In this document: in pieces, positions 22,031 through 33,266 of the stretch
How positions within the stretch are numbered: position 1 is the first letter of the stretch
How the letters are laid out: each line of letters starts with the position of its first letter
Assembly: GCA_013350335.1 (NCBI GenBank)
Contig: CM023537.1
Coordinates: 48,792,111-48,856,110, forward strand
DNA length: 64,000 nt
Direction: 5' to 3'
DNA from: Chimonanthus salicifolius
Taxonomy: Eukaryota > Streptophyta > Magnoliopsida > Laurales > Calycanthaceae
Notes under the pieces: generated by a model
Seen by the model: only the letters and a program-made list of their open reading frames with translations
What the model was told of the DNA's origin: nothing
Databases searched by the model: none
Program-made: the position numbers and the translations under genes

Positions 22031-23719
22031 CTAGTGTTTTTTAACAGTAAACTTGTGAAAGTGACTACTACAATTTACCCTTAGAATATTTTGAACTAAG
22101 CTAACAAAAAGAAACTTGCGTAATCCTTGGACGTGTTCTTTTGTTTTAATTGCAATAATAGTTGATCATATCATTGTTTCTTATAGGTTCCTGGAGGTTG
22201 CTGGATGAACTGAGATTATTGCGGATTGACTATCCAGGTCCTTGGAGGCTATTAGATGTATTTAGAACCTTACAAGAGACACCAGTTTCCACACAGATGG
22301 AACAGAGTATATTTCTTTATATCTAATCATATTTTTTATCGCTATGATGTTTAACTATTTGAAGCTTATGGGGGCTCCAGGTAAGCTGCAGGCAGCTTTG
22401 CTTGGCTTGAATATGCTCTAATTTGAGATCACAAGCCAATCTCAATCTAGGCCCTGCTCTGCTTTGCTTTGCTGGATTGCTGGGATTGCTATGCTATCAT
22501 ATTTGTATGTTGCATGTTTTTATGTATGTATGTATTCATGTCTATCCTATACTGTACTATATAAAGGGGAGACTTTATAGGGACCAAACTTCAACAGTCT
22601 TCCTACATGAATACATAACATTGTTAGGTGTCTACCAACTAAATATTGACCGTCAATAAATAAAATGATTGACTCACTTTTACCTAGTGTGATGGGTCCC
22701 TTGAGAAGACCTTTAATTGAATATGAGACATGAGACCCAAGCAAAATCACCTTGTTCCAATTATAGAAGCCATGTTTTTAAAGCTCTCTAACTATTTCTT
22801 AATCACTAAACTTCTTAATCCTATTTAAGGTCCAACTTTGCTCCATATGGTGGATTCTTTCAATAGATTTTTTATCCATGCACATGATCCCAAAAAATCA
22901 TGGTAATGCAACCTTAGCGACCACATTTCTTGGTTCTCCGAATGTCAATTGCTTCAAATTATCTAATTCTAAAAATTTGCCTCATATATGGAGCCCACTT
23001 TCATTCTATTCGATGGCCCATTGAAGATCTTTCCATGAATATGGAATCTCATATAATTTATGCAATCTAATCTTTGAAACCATGTTTTTAAGCTCCCTAA
23101 ATTTTGATGACATTAAATTACAGTATTTTTGAATCTAATGTTTTTACACTTCTTTTTTAGTAGTCACGAGTTAGCAGATATTTGCACATTTCATGAGACC
23201 CACTTCGTACAATGTTAATAAATAGATATACATATACATATTAACTGTAATTTAAATATACATATGAATTTAAATGAAACCATGCTTTGGTATATTTTTT
23301 GTGTATAGATTATAGTGTCTAATTTGATTTTAGCATACCATTCAATTTGATGAAATGGTAGTGATCTCTTTTGATACTATTTTCATACAGCCACATGTGA
23401 AACATGTGCTCACACTAGCGTATTTGTATACACAAGCTGTGCATATATTGTAAATATATTGTGCGTTGCTTGTATGAAGCATGATTGTCGCTCGTGCTTG
23501 TTATGGTTTATTGAGGTCAGAAAGGGTTTTGCTTGGTTCAATCTCTAAACAAAGAAGTTCAAATGATTGATTAAATTTTGAAAACCCCATTTCGCTTGGC
23601 TCAAGCTTGATCCTAGCTTGATGAGTTAGACTCAAACTCAATTTGACAGCATCGCCATGCTCAGCTCATCTTGTTTCACCTCTAATGCTTATTCTTCATT
23701 TCCTGCTGTATTTTATAAT
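22031..23719. other. AT-rich stretch, possible small exons not proven
   Basis: A splice-like acceptor CTTATAG ends at 22188. A consensus donor CAG/GTAAGC lies at 22378-22384, just after ATGGGGGCTCCAG, which could be a short leader or start exon. No homology supports it. Copies of a dispersed phrase (CCATGTTTTTAAAGCTC near 22770 and 23084) suggest transposon remnants. No other feature is seen. Confidence 0.25.
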
Positions 23720-24130
23720 ACTTAGATGTTCATGAAGTCTTCTTGGAATTGGACACACATACCAGACCTATTCTGTAATCCATGCCATACAACAACTTCT
23801 ATTAATAGAGCTTCCTTATCGAAACCCCACCTCCATAACCATTTGGTTAGGAGTGCATTATTGACTTCCAATATTGGACTTACATCATGGTGCCCATCTT
23901 TAATAGGCATAGACACATGCCCTGATAAATTAAATGATCCTTCTTATCTTCAGCATGCCTACTTATGAAATCACTTAGGATCCTCTCCAACCGATCTGCC
24001 ATGCCTACATTAAAAAGCTGATTGGAAATAAATTGGAAGATACATTCACTGATTTCAAATGGATGACACAACCACCAAGAAAGATACTTACCATCAACAT
24101 CAAACTTCTCTGAAATTTTTATATGCATTT
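23720..24130 (-). pseudogene. LINE (L1-type) ORF2 fragment
   Basis: Minus-strand frames read ADRLERILSDFISRHAEDKKDHLI, then, after a shift, EVNNALLTKWLWRWGFDKEALL. This is the plant L1 signature downstream of the RT domain (Leu-Glu-Lys-Ile...Asp-Phe-Leu-Trp, then Asn-Lys-Ala-Leu-Leu-x-Lys-Trp-Leu-Trp-Arg-Phe). Frameshifts and stops are present and both ends are truncated. Confidence 0.75.
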
Positions 24131-24644
24131 GAAATTTGCAGAAATCAATTATCTAATCTTTGTTTGTATTAGATGTATCTATGGGCTATGGACAAATCCC
24201 ACTTGTTAAACTATAGTGTAAATTCCAATAACAGTTTAGCACACCTTGTGCTATATCCAAATGGATATTGCATACCCATCTGCATGAGCCCTTTGCATTT
24301 GTTAAACTATTCAGTGAAATTGTACACAACATGCTGCAACTAGTAACACGGGTGACAAAGTGAAAGGCATTGTTGGAATTTTTGTAGGAATATATATGAG
24401 GAAGACCATGGTCTTATTGTTGAGCTGAAAATTGATGGATCTTTATTGTTATTGATTAGGATGGGTTGGTCTTTTGCTTTTGTTGCTATTTCATCTATTT
24501 TGCATCTGAATCATGTTTTGATTGGTAACATGTGAATGAGTCTTCCCTTGCAAAAAGAGAGAGGGAGGAAGTAAAGAACACATGGAATGAATCTTATATT
24601 AAAAAAGGTGCTATGGTGACACAGGACACTAAATGAAGTAAACC

Positions 24645-24859
24645 TGTTGGAATAATTAGAGTTATTATCTAATTAGGATTATCAGTCTGGGTTTACCTCA
24701 AATTAAGACGTGTATTTGATTTAGAATTATGTTTAGAGTTTGAGTTTAATTGTAATAATCCTAGGGTCGGCTAGAGGCTATATATATATATGTATGTATA
24801 TACATATATATATAATAGCATAGGTATTCAATACAATACACAATTATTCTTTTTCAACA
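24645..24859 (+). repeat. 5' LTR of the nested non-autonomous element
   Basis: 215 bp. It contains an AT microsatellite at about 24780-24815 that is shorter in the 3' LTR. Confidence 0.85.
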
Positions 24860-26139
24860 TGGTATCAGCCAAAATTCGATCCTGAACCTTTAAAAAAAAA
24901 AAATTGTCTCTTCTTCTCTCCCTCTGCCGGAGGAGTTATATCGGCAGAGGGAGGGAGGGAGATTTCGATCCCGTCTGAAGAAGTAAAGCAGTTTTTCATT
25001 CTGCACTGTTTGTTTTTGTCGCGTTCTTCTCCGCCCTGCTGCTGTTCGCATGGCCTTCTTTGTCTATTCCAATTGATTTTCAGATCTGGATCTGCTTTAT
25101 ATTCTACCTCTGCAACGTCCTCCGGCACTGCTCACCGTTAGCACTCGCCACTGCTGCTCTTCCATCAGATCCCACTCGATCTAGATCTAGATCTGGTTGC
25201 CGTTCTGCAGCAGTGCAGATCGTCTGTCCCACTGCTATACAGATCTTTCCTCTGCTCGCGGCATCTTGGATTAAAAAACAAAAACAATCCAGATCTGGTT
25301 TGTGACGCTTCCCGATCTCCTAATCTGTTTGAGCAGATCGGTGCTTGCCCTTGTCTCTGCAGTTTGACTAGCACCCCTGTTTCTGCGTCTGCCCATCACT
25401 GCACAGTCGCTGCAGTTTTGCCGCCGACTGCATCTGCCGTGTTCTTTATGTTCTCGGTACTATTGGGTTTTTCAAATCGGTTTGGCATTAAACAGTTTTT
25501 TTTTCATTGTGTGCTGCCCTGCTTCTGCTCGCCATTATCAGGAGTGTTTTTCTTGCTGCTGCAAATTAATCACTCACCAAGATCCATCTTGGTCTCCCTC
25601 TCTCGTGGCTGCCAGATCTATTGATCTCTCTTGTCTGTTGGAGAGAAACCTGCATCCAATGAAAAGGATCACCATGGAGGAGACCACTTGCTCAAATGGT
25701 TCTACCAGAAAGGAACATGAAATATCAAAATCCATGGTTTATGAAGTTGGCATAAATAATAATACAATGAGCATGTTGCCTCACCAGTGTGCAAGGACTA
25801 GGACGGGTGTGGAAGTTGCAGTGCTGCCCAGATCAACCATTGTTGTTCCGTCTATTCACCACCACTGCCGGCGTAACCAGCCTGTTACCACCTCTGTCTG
25901 TCTGTTGTTTCTTCTTGCCATGATCTGCGAGATCTGTGTCAAGAAGAAAGGGGGAGAGCTGAAGAAAGGGACACAACTTACCCTATCCAAAGTAAGGAAC
26001 ACAAATTGCCTTTCTATTTTGTTGATGTTCGAGCATGCCTCGCTTCTGCCGTTTCTCCTGCATGAGATAGCCTGTTATTTGGACACCTGTCTAGCTGTGG
26101 AATTCATCCACTTTTTTATTTGGAGGTCTCTGATTCGTC

Positions 26140-26335
26140 CCCTCTTTTGCTGGCCTTTCATGGCTTCAGGCTCTTTTGTTGGCCTTTATGGCTACAACCT
26201 TTATTTGCTGGCTTTTATGGCTACAACCATTTGTTTGCTGACTTTTATGGTTATAGTCTTTGCTGGCCTTTATGGCTACAACCATTGTTTGCTGGCCTTT
26301 ATGGCTTCAACCCTTTTGTTTGCTGGCCTTTCCGA
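26140..26335 (+). repeat. Minisatellite of about 32 bp, six units
   Basis: The unit TTTGCTGGCCTTTATGGCTA plus CAACC recurs from about 26147 to 26330 with small length changes. It lies in the interior of the nested LTR element and creates a hydrophobic repeat in the long open frame there. Confidence 0.8.
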
Positions 26336-26577
26336 TCTGATTGATCGATGTGATGGCTTCAGCCTTATTTGGGCATTTATTATGCCCTTGTTTTTTAGGT
26401 GTTCGCAGCCTGCCATTTCGCAGCCAATCAACATTGCCACTTCAATAACTCTTTGCAGCCAATCAATTTGTTGTCAACAGATCTTCATGGCCAGTTGGTG
26501 TGCCACTATTGCAGTTCACCTACCGTTTCTTTACGTTCCAAGCTTCGCGTTTATCCACACTGCAGCTTGCGGGGGCA

Positions 26578-27762
26578 TGTTTGAATAATTAGAGTTATTA
26601 ACTAATTAGGAGTTTGGGTTTACTGGACCTCATATGCATCCTATGTGAGTCGTCACAAGAGGACGTGGATCACCTTTTTATTCATTGTGTTGTGGCTAAA
26701 GGGTTGTGGTCAAAATTCATCAATTTCTTGGGAATTCCTTGGGTCTTGAATGCTTCTTGTGCAGACACTGTTGGGGCTTGGTATCTAACGAGGCTTAAAC
26801 TGAGGTTGAAAATTGCTTGGCAAACAATCCCCGTTGTGATTCTTTGGTCTTTATGGAAGGAAAGAAATGCTAGGGTCTTTGAAGGAATCTCTTCTAATGA
26901 GAATGACCTTTTCCAAACTGCAAAATGGAGATGGTTTGTGTGGATGTTGGCGGATCCAAATTTCAACGGTCTTAAAATCAACGATCTCACCTTATCATGG
27001 GAGGGCTGCATGAGTTTTCAGAAGAGAAGTTAAGTCGTCGAAGAAATGGAGGCCCCCATCACATGGCACCATGAAATTTAACATCGATGGAGCTTCGAGA
27101 GGGAAGCTGGGCCCAACAGGTATTGGTGGAGTTCTTAGAAATTATAGGGGTGAATCCTCCATCATGTTCAATGAGTCGGTAGGTATCAAAGATTCAAATG
27201 AGGCGGAAATTCTTAGTATTAGGAGAGCTTTAGTCATTTGAAGGAATTTGGGCAGGGAGATCTGGTGATTGAAGGGGATTCGGCAAATGCATTTAAATGG
27301 GCAACGGGGTTGAGGCGTCCTTCTTGGAGATTGGTCAATGTAGTTAGAGAGATGAAAGAGATGGCAAAGGAGTTGGGTGTCTCCTTTACTAGAGTTGGGC
27401 GTTCAGCTAATGGAGTTGCTGACTATTTTGCTAAATTGGGTGTTGATAACCATTTTGCAGGCATCTTATTCCTTTGATTTTTGCTGTATTTTTGTTTTGT
27501 TGGTTTTTATCTTGCTCTGTCCCTTCCGTTGGTCTAATCCTTTTAGACCTCTTCCTCTGTATTTACTTCCTTTTTTTAATGAAATTTTATGTTATCGCTC
27601 AAAAAAAATTAGTTTGGGTTTACCTCTAATTAAGAGGTTATTTGATTTAGAATTATGTTAAGAGTTAGAGTTTATTTGTGATAGCCCTAAGGTCGGCTAG
27701 AGGATATATATACATGGAATAGCATAGGTATTCAATACAATACACAATTATTCTTTTTCAAC
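26578..27762 (+). repeat. 3' LTR of the nested element, split by a LINE
   Basis: LTR parts are 26578-26623 and 27611-27762. The two parts overlap by the 13-bp LINE target duplication. Confidence 0.85.
26624..27610 (+). mobile_element. 5'-truncated LINE (L1), 987 bp, 13-bp TSD
   Basis: AGTTTGGGTTTAC is duplicated exactly at 26611-26623 and 27611-27623, and a short A tract (27600-27608) ends the insert. The coding part is the 3' end of plant L1 ORF2: a zf-RVT segment (LCESSQEDVDHLFIHCVVAKGLW, VILWSLWKERNARVFEG), then an RNase H-like domain (KFNIDGASRGKLGPTGIGGVLRN, DSNEAEILSIRRAL, VIEGDSANAFKWA, GRSANGVADYFAKLGV). Stops near 27032 and 27238 split the frame. It is dead on arrival by 5' truncation. 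Confidence 0.93.
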
Positions 27763-28874
27763 AAACCTAAATGGCTAAATTGATTCAAAACACAATAAAC
27801 AGTAACCCTAGGAGCCTAATGCAAGTGAGCTGGAACACAATGATTATGATTAAACATGTAAAGGCTTAAATTAAGTCTAAATCAATAACTGCAATTTAGG
27901 AATATAACTCTGTTACAAACAATCATGCAATCCTTGGAATCTAATATAAATTATTATAAAACAATCCAGACCAAGTCACACTCGCGGTAGGGGTCCCTCA
28001 AAATAAAGGAGCTTGTCAAATCCCACAAACATGTAGGCCTTTCATTAGAAATAGGCTTAAACTGGCTGTTTGACAAAGAGAAACTGTGATACATCAGTAA
28101 TAGGTGATCATAAGAGTATGGGACAGCAAAATAGGGGATATTAATGGATATGGCAGCAGTATACAATCATATATGGACTGTTATGGGTTAGGACAATGGG
28201 GCTGGGAATGGTGATTAGGGCTATGGTTTAAAGAAATGGCTAAAATTAGGGTTTAGATGTGGATTTAGGGTTAGGGTATAGAAGAGAAGGCTCATGGATG
28301 GGAAGGGATCCGCCAAGGCTAAGGGTAGCTTAATGGAATTGGGCAGCAATCAAAACAAGTGGAAAAAAAAAATGGAATCTAGGCAGTTAGAGGGAAGAAT
28401 TTGAAGGAGTGGATGGGGTGGCAATCAAGGGGAAGGGAAAGGATGAAAATCGAAAATTCTAGGGTTCCAAGGGAAGAGAAGGAAGGAAGAAAGAGAAGAG
28501 GAACAGAGGAAAAAAAGAGAAGAAAAGACAGAAGAATACCTAGATGGAGGGAAGGGCTTCTCACCCTCCTTGGATTCTCACCAAGTTTTGGCTTCTCAAC
28601 AAGGACACCTTCGCATGGACCAGAGGAGTTTCGAAAATTCCAAATCTTTTTCTATTCCATTCGAATAAGACTACAAGGGCTTATATAGTGTTTACAACAA
28701 AATATTCCCAAATTGCCATTACAATAAAACATGCCCAAATTGCCCCTAAATAAAATTACTATAAAAAGTGACTAAAATACCCTCGAATAAAATTAACTAA
28801 AACTAAACCCATATAATGAAATAACAAAAAAAGAAAAATATGAAATCAAATGCTCCATGCTCTGCATCATATGG

Positions 28875-29980
28875 CCTTTTTGAAGTTGGTTAACTTGCAT
28901 CAGTAGGAAGGATTTGAGGCTACACTTGTTAGAGTTGCTAGCATATTCAGTTCTCTTAGGCTGTCTGCTGGTCTGTTTTGCATCTTGATACTAGTTAGTT
29001 TACCTTTGCATGGGCCAACCGAGCAAAGGCTTGTTGGACCTGATCCAGAATAAGTTAGAAGAGGTTCTCAACATGGAACTACGATTTATCTATTACTGAG
29101 AGTGAGCATCAGATTTATAAAGACAGTTTTGTCCAATGTGTTGGTTTACTTTTTTGGGTTGCCAATATGGCATTGGCATGAGAACCAACATTCAAAAACT
29201 TATTCCATTCTAATTCTAATGGCTGTTTGATAGAATTTATGGGAATTGACTATCTGTTAAACTTCATGATTTCACTATATTCCACAATAACATTTCCAGA
29301 GAAGGAATGGAAGAATGAGCATTGGCTAGATGGCTATTCTGCCACATCAGCCAGCGGTCTTACCAAACAAAACCCACTCTTGGAATAGAGCCACATCAGC
29401 AGCCATTCTTTATTCCATTTCACCATTCTGTCTACCAAACTGCTCTTTTGTGTCTGCCCTTCAATGTCCTATGAAATTTGTCAAGTTGGAACAGATTCAG
29501 TATGATATTTTGTGGAGTGACTTTGAAGACAAAATAATCACCTGTTCAGTAGTTTCCATTATACAAGTCTTGTTTACTTTATGTTTTTGGACTGCCTTTC
29601 TCTAAGGGAAAGAGCTTCTTAGCATCAAATACTTAATAACGCTGTTTATCTTGATAAAGTAGAGCGTGCAAGAAAGGGGTGGGGTGGGGGAGGCAAATTG
29701 TCATCACAGATGCTCCTTCACTCATTGAGAAAGAAATTCAGTTGGGCATTTATTTATTTATTTTGATGGAGTAGTAGCAGGTTTAAATTCCTGGTAAATA
29801 TGTGGCTTTATAGGATGGTGACCTAAAAGTACAAACGTTTTATTTTATGTGGTCTTGCTTTAGGTGTTTGGGCCTCCATGGGTGGATGCTTTCTTTCATT
29901 GATGGCCTAAATAGGATCTTAACAATGGCCACCATTCAAGTGATTCTCAATTGATTTTTACATGTTTGAATGCTGCAGAA
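28875..29980. other. Non-coding stretch with one probable small MITE
   Basis: Apart from the MITE-like block at 29221-29445 nothing is recognised. T-rich composition fits intron or intergenic DNA upstream of the L18a-like exons. Confidence 0.4.
29221..29445. mobile_element. Probable small TIR MITE
   Basis: The left end GGCTGTTTGATAGAATTTAT faces the right end, whose inverse reads GAGCAGTTTGGTAGACAGAAT. This type is common among plant MITEs. No clear target duplication was found, so the boundaries are tentative. Confidence 0.4.
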
Positions 29981-29999
29981 GGGTTCATCATCTGTTCAT

Positions 30000-30185
30000 T
30001 TTTATTTTGATGACCAAGGTGTCCAGGCCTCTTAGAACACCCGACTAATCCTCGGGGCATGTGCAATCCTCCCTACCCACACACACTAGATAACTCTACA
30101 CAGAGGCCCTTTGGGGTGGAGTGGGAATTGAACTTAGGACTCCCGCTTCCTGAGGCAGGTTCCTGGCCATCACTCCAACCCCTTT
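30000..30185 (-). mobile_element. SINE, family A, with 19-bp TSD
   Basis: Target copies at 29981-29999 and 30186-30204 (GGGTTCATCATYTGTTCAT) differ at one site. On the minus strand the body starts AAAGGGGTTGGAGTGATGGCC (A-box-like), continues CCTGCCTCAGGAAG and AGTTCAATTCCC (B-box-like), and ends in an A-rich tail (plus-strand TTTTATTTT). A 5'-truncated sister lies at 34395-34538. Confidence 0.85.
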
Positions 30186-30204
30186 GGGTTCATCATTTGT
30201 TCAT

Positions 30205-30868
30205 ATTGACGATTTCTGCGTGTTGCCTGGAGCCACTTTCTAGTATCTCAAGGTGAACTGGGAATTATGTGATCAATGTGGTCATTTCTGAAATTTTGGT
30301 GCATAGTTTTGGGGCTAAGATATAGGCTTTCATATGGGGTTTATGCCACTTGTCATTCTTTGGCCTTTATGGAAAGAAAGGAATGTTATAGCTTTCAAGG
30401 GCATGTAGCTACTCTTGGCTTTTTTCCCTTTTTGTTTTCTTGGTGGTGGGCATGGTAGAGGTTAAGACAAACTCTTGGGTGATCCCATTGAAGGTTTCTA
30501 AGAGACTTTCCGAATTAGACATGCACCATACATGGTAAAGTGTTTCAGCATAATCATGTTGGAAAGTAACCCTATTCATAACTAGGTTACCTGTCTATTA
30601 TCTTGCTTGGGAACGCTGTTTGTTTATAAGAGGCCTGAAGTGAAGGCCATGGAGCCATAATTTAGGGAAGCGTCTCCCAAGCTACATTGTAATAGATTAT
30701 CCCCCGAACATATACTCCAGCTGTTATCCATGCAAATGGTAGTTGTATCACTAATAGAGAGAAACCCAGAAATTGAGAAAGTATGATTCTTAATGTGGAT
30801 TGTTTTGTTTAGTGATGTTATTACTGTGGCTTCTTCCATCTTCTTGGAGTTGTTTCTTGACTAAACTT
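30205..30868. other. Non-coding stretch, possible LINE crumb
   Basis: Around 30345-30405 one frame reads VILWPLWKERNVIAFKG, the L1 zf-RVT phrase, without further LINE context. No other feature is seen. Confidence 0.35.
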
Positions 30869-30876
30869 TTTCCCTG

Positions 30877-32209
30877 GGGTTTTGATTTTTACACCTGGAA
30901 GATTTTTAAATAAATCCTGTTTTGCCCTTGGAAAACGGAGACCTCTGTCAATCCTCTCTCTCCATCTCGTCAAAACTTCAGAAACTCCAGCACTGCACTC
31001 CCTCTTGGAATCCCTCCACATCAAACAGTGGTACAACTCCACTACCTCTGGCACTCTCCTCACTTTTGTTGTGCCGGCACAAGGCACTCTTGCCGAAGGA
31101 GGTGGTGGTGGAGGCAGAACATGCGCTGATGCTCCAGCCACAGCTGGCAATGATGGTGGTGTCGGGTTCAATCCTGCCTTATTCTTTGTCTCCAAAGTTG
31201 CTCTCCTTTTCTTATGCTCAGGGAGTCAGGGGTATCTCTAAATCAGAACTTGAAGAAGAAGCTAATGCCGAAAATGAAGAAGAGGAAGATAATGAAAGCT
31301 TTGGAGGAGGTTTAGGAATTCGAGGCGCTCTAGCTTTACAGAGGGAAACACAGCAGAAGAAGATTGTTGTATTTCTTCAGTTTCAGCATCTTCTCCCTTC
31401 ATAGCTGCATTCACCAGTTTCACATTCTCTTGATTTGATTCAATGCAGCTTGTTCACCTTTTGCTTCATATTCTTCACTAGATTTGATCTAGTAGATGCA
31501 TCAGTTGCACCCTTCGAATGAATCTCTCCTGTTTCACCAGAAATTCCTTTCGACTCTGCTCCTCTCCTTCGAAGCTCTGCAATCTCCTCCATATCCTTCA
31601 ACTCCAATCCTTTTCTCTCCATCTCCGAAGCTCCATAGTCTCACTCTTTATCTCATTCGAGTCCAATACTCTTCGCTCAATCTCCTTCTGGAGCTCTGCA
31701 ATTTCCACTTCCAACTGCTTTGACTCCAATCCTTTTCTCTCAACCTCTCTCTGAAGCACTACAACCTCCTCTTCCATGCCCCCCTTGGCCTCCGATTCTT
31801 TTCTCCGGATCTCTCTCCTTAGGTCTGCAATCTCATTCAGCATCTCCTTCATTTTCATCTTGCTATCCATCCCCTCTCTCCCATGCATTTCCTCCAAGCT
31901 CTCAACTTTCCTCCTCAACATCTCATTTTCTGCTTCCAGACACTGCATTGCACAGACAGACCACTGAAGCTCGGAGTTCTTGTAGGATATCTTGCTCTCA
32001 AGAAGGGGAACGACAGTGGTAGTCTACATGAGGAGCTTGTGCTGGAGAATCTCGGTTTTGAGACAAGAATCGTCTTGGAGCTCGTCAACGAGGCAAAGAG
32101 GGGAATAAAAAAGAATTCTCCGTCTTCTGCAAGGGCAAAACAGGAAATTAAAAAAAAAAAAAACTTCAGTGTACTTTTAGTAATACACCTGGTGTAAAAA
32201 TCAAAATCC
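30877..32209. mobile_element. Gene-capturing TIR element (Pack-type), 1333 bp, 8-bp TSD
   Basis: Terminal inverted repeats start GGRTTTTGATTTTTACACC and, after a variable spacer, share TCCTGTTTTGCCCTTG and ACGGAGA, about 85 bp per arm. The exact duplication TTTCCCTG lies at 30869-30876 and 32210-32217. Between the arms, the minus strand holds pieces of a host gene (CHUP1-like), not transposase. That is the layout of Pack-MULE or Pack-TIR elements. The GG terminus and 8-bp TSD fit a Mutator-like or hAT-like origin; the superfamily is not settled. Confidence 0.85.
30900..32100 (-). pseudogene. Captured CHUP1-like gene fragment
   Basis: CHUP1 and its paralogues are actin-binding chloroplast-positioning proteins with a coiled coil, a Pro-rich linker and a conserved C-terminal domain. 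In order on the minus strand are LVDELQDDSCLKTEILQHKLL (about 32080-32020, with a stop), a long heptad coiled coil in the open frame 31948-31598 (ENEMLRRKVESLEEM, ADLRREIRRKESEA), a basic Pro-rich piece (PRIPKPPPKLSL, about 31320-31285) and PPPPPPSARVP followed by VPEVVELYHCLMWRDSKRE. The last phrase is the hallmark start of the CHUP1 C-terminal domain (Pro-Glu-x-Val-Glu-Phe-Tyr-x-Ser-Leu-Met). Frameshifts and stops separate the pieces, and the rest of the C-terminal domain is absent. Confidence 0.8.
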
Positions 32210-32217
32210 TTTCCCTG

Positions 32218-33266
32218 TACGCAATAAAGGTGAAAATAGAATGGGTTGGTTTTATCCAACCCTAAGGACAAAGCCCAACCTCCAAAAGTTGAAACTAAGC
32301 CTAAATGCATTCAGGAAATGCTTGACCGGGACCTAGCACAATGAAAACATTGGGGCTTGTTCTCAATGTGGGCCTTTTTCACTGCATGTTAGTCAAGGTC
32401 ATTTTAGGTCAGTCTAGGTCCAAGGTTAGTTTCAGTCTTGTCATGTTGACAGGGAATACTTTCCTTTCTAATGTCAACTCATTTAACTTGGATGCAAATG
32501 AATCCGTATATACACAATGTTTGGATTGATGATCAAGATCAATGTATCAAGATTTTTGAAGATTCAATGAAACCAAAATTGAATTGAGTTGATTCAACCT
32601 TTGCAACCGTTGGGAATCTAGATTAAGTCATCAATAGGCCTACTATAAGGTGTATGTTGAGATTAATTCATTGAAATGAATTGCTGGATTATATATTTAG
32701 TTATGATATATTATGATCAAGAAGACCCATGACCTAGGGCAGGGCCTCCATTGCACTTGGGAGGGGCCCTCCTACCATCTGCCCATGTGGGGGAGTGGAT
32801 GTCATAATTTGTGGTTCAGAAGGGGTCTGCATTCACGCAGCCCCTGCAAAATGAATTTTAGGGGTGCAACTTGGGCGGGTTGGGTCAGGGCCCTAAGTCT
32901 ATTCAGGCTAGGGCCCGTGTTCAGATTGGGGTCATGCGGGCCTAAGTTATTTGAAGTCGGATCAAGTCCTTAAAAAATAGATAACGGCCCACTTATATAT
33001 TCTAGGTATCTAAATAAGTATGCTTAGAAATACTAAGCTTGTGCCTAAGCAAACAACTTGTGGCCTGGTTCAAGGACCACTTTGTTGCCTCAACTTCTAT
33101 GCTCTTTAAGAACTTGTAGTTAACATCTCAAAAACAGGGGTAGCTTCTAATGAAGTACCAAGAATGTGCCTAAGTTATTGTATACAACGGAACCATACCA
33201 CTAGCTTCTTTGAGCATCAGGGCATCATACCTTTAGGCATTAACAGGTGTTTCCTATTACATACAG
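32218..33266. other. Upstream region or intron before the L18a-like exons
   Basis: GC-rich phrases around 32740-32960 (GGGCGGGTTGGGTCAGGGCCC and similar) look like a dispersed repeat. No coding exon for the N-terminus of the L18a-like protein could be identified. Confidence 0.35.

Larger units (their letters stand above)
24645..27762 (+). mobile_element. Non-autonomous LTR retrotransposon nested in the solo LTR, TSD AAACC
   Basis: The 5' LTR is 24645-24859 (TGTTGGAATAATTAGAG ... TTTTTCAACA). TGGTATCAGCC follows directly, an initiator-Met-type primer site. GCGGGGGCA precedes the 3' LTR, which starts at 26578 and is split by a LINE. AAACC lies at 24640-24644 and 27763-27767, with one A shared with the LTR end. 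The 1.7-kb interior has no gag-pol motifs. It has a 9-bp-stem hairpin near 24921-24950 (CCTCTGCCG/CGGCAGAGG), C-rich leader sequence, a 368-codon frame of low plausibility (25482-26588) and a minisatellite. Confidence 0.85.
24617..28869 (+). mobile_element. Solo LTR (about 1.13 kb) interrupted by a nested element, exact TSD TATGG
   Basis: The left piece 24617-24644 starts TGACACAGGACAC. The right piece 27768-28869 ends GCTCTGCATCA. TATGG flanks the whole at 24612-24616 and 28870-28874. Joined in order, the start matches the related solo LTR at 55900-56683 (TGATGCAGGACA...AACCCTAAATGCCTAAATTG). The right piece holds the same purine-rich tract, GGAAAATTCCAAA-like motif and TTATATAGTG-type segment. 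Orientation is inferred only from that match. Confidence 0.85.

Noticed and set aside
22189..22310. Possible coding exon with a repeated SWRLLDELR/PWRLLDVFR phrase
   Set aside because: The acceptor is fair but no usable donor follows in frame and no homology is recognised.
25482..26588. Longest open frame in the window, 368 codons on the plus strand
   Set aside because: It lies wholly inside the non-autonomous LTR element and runs into its 3' LTR. Part of it is a translated minisatellite and no family motif is visible. Most likely chance.
30624..30839. 71-codon minus-strand frame upstream of the Pack-type element
   Set aside because: No recognisable domain, and it stops at the element border; kept as non-coding.
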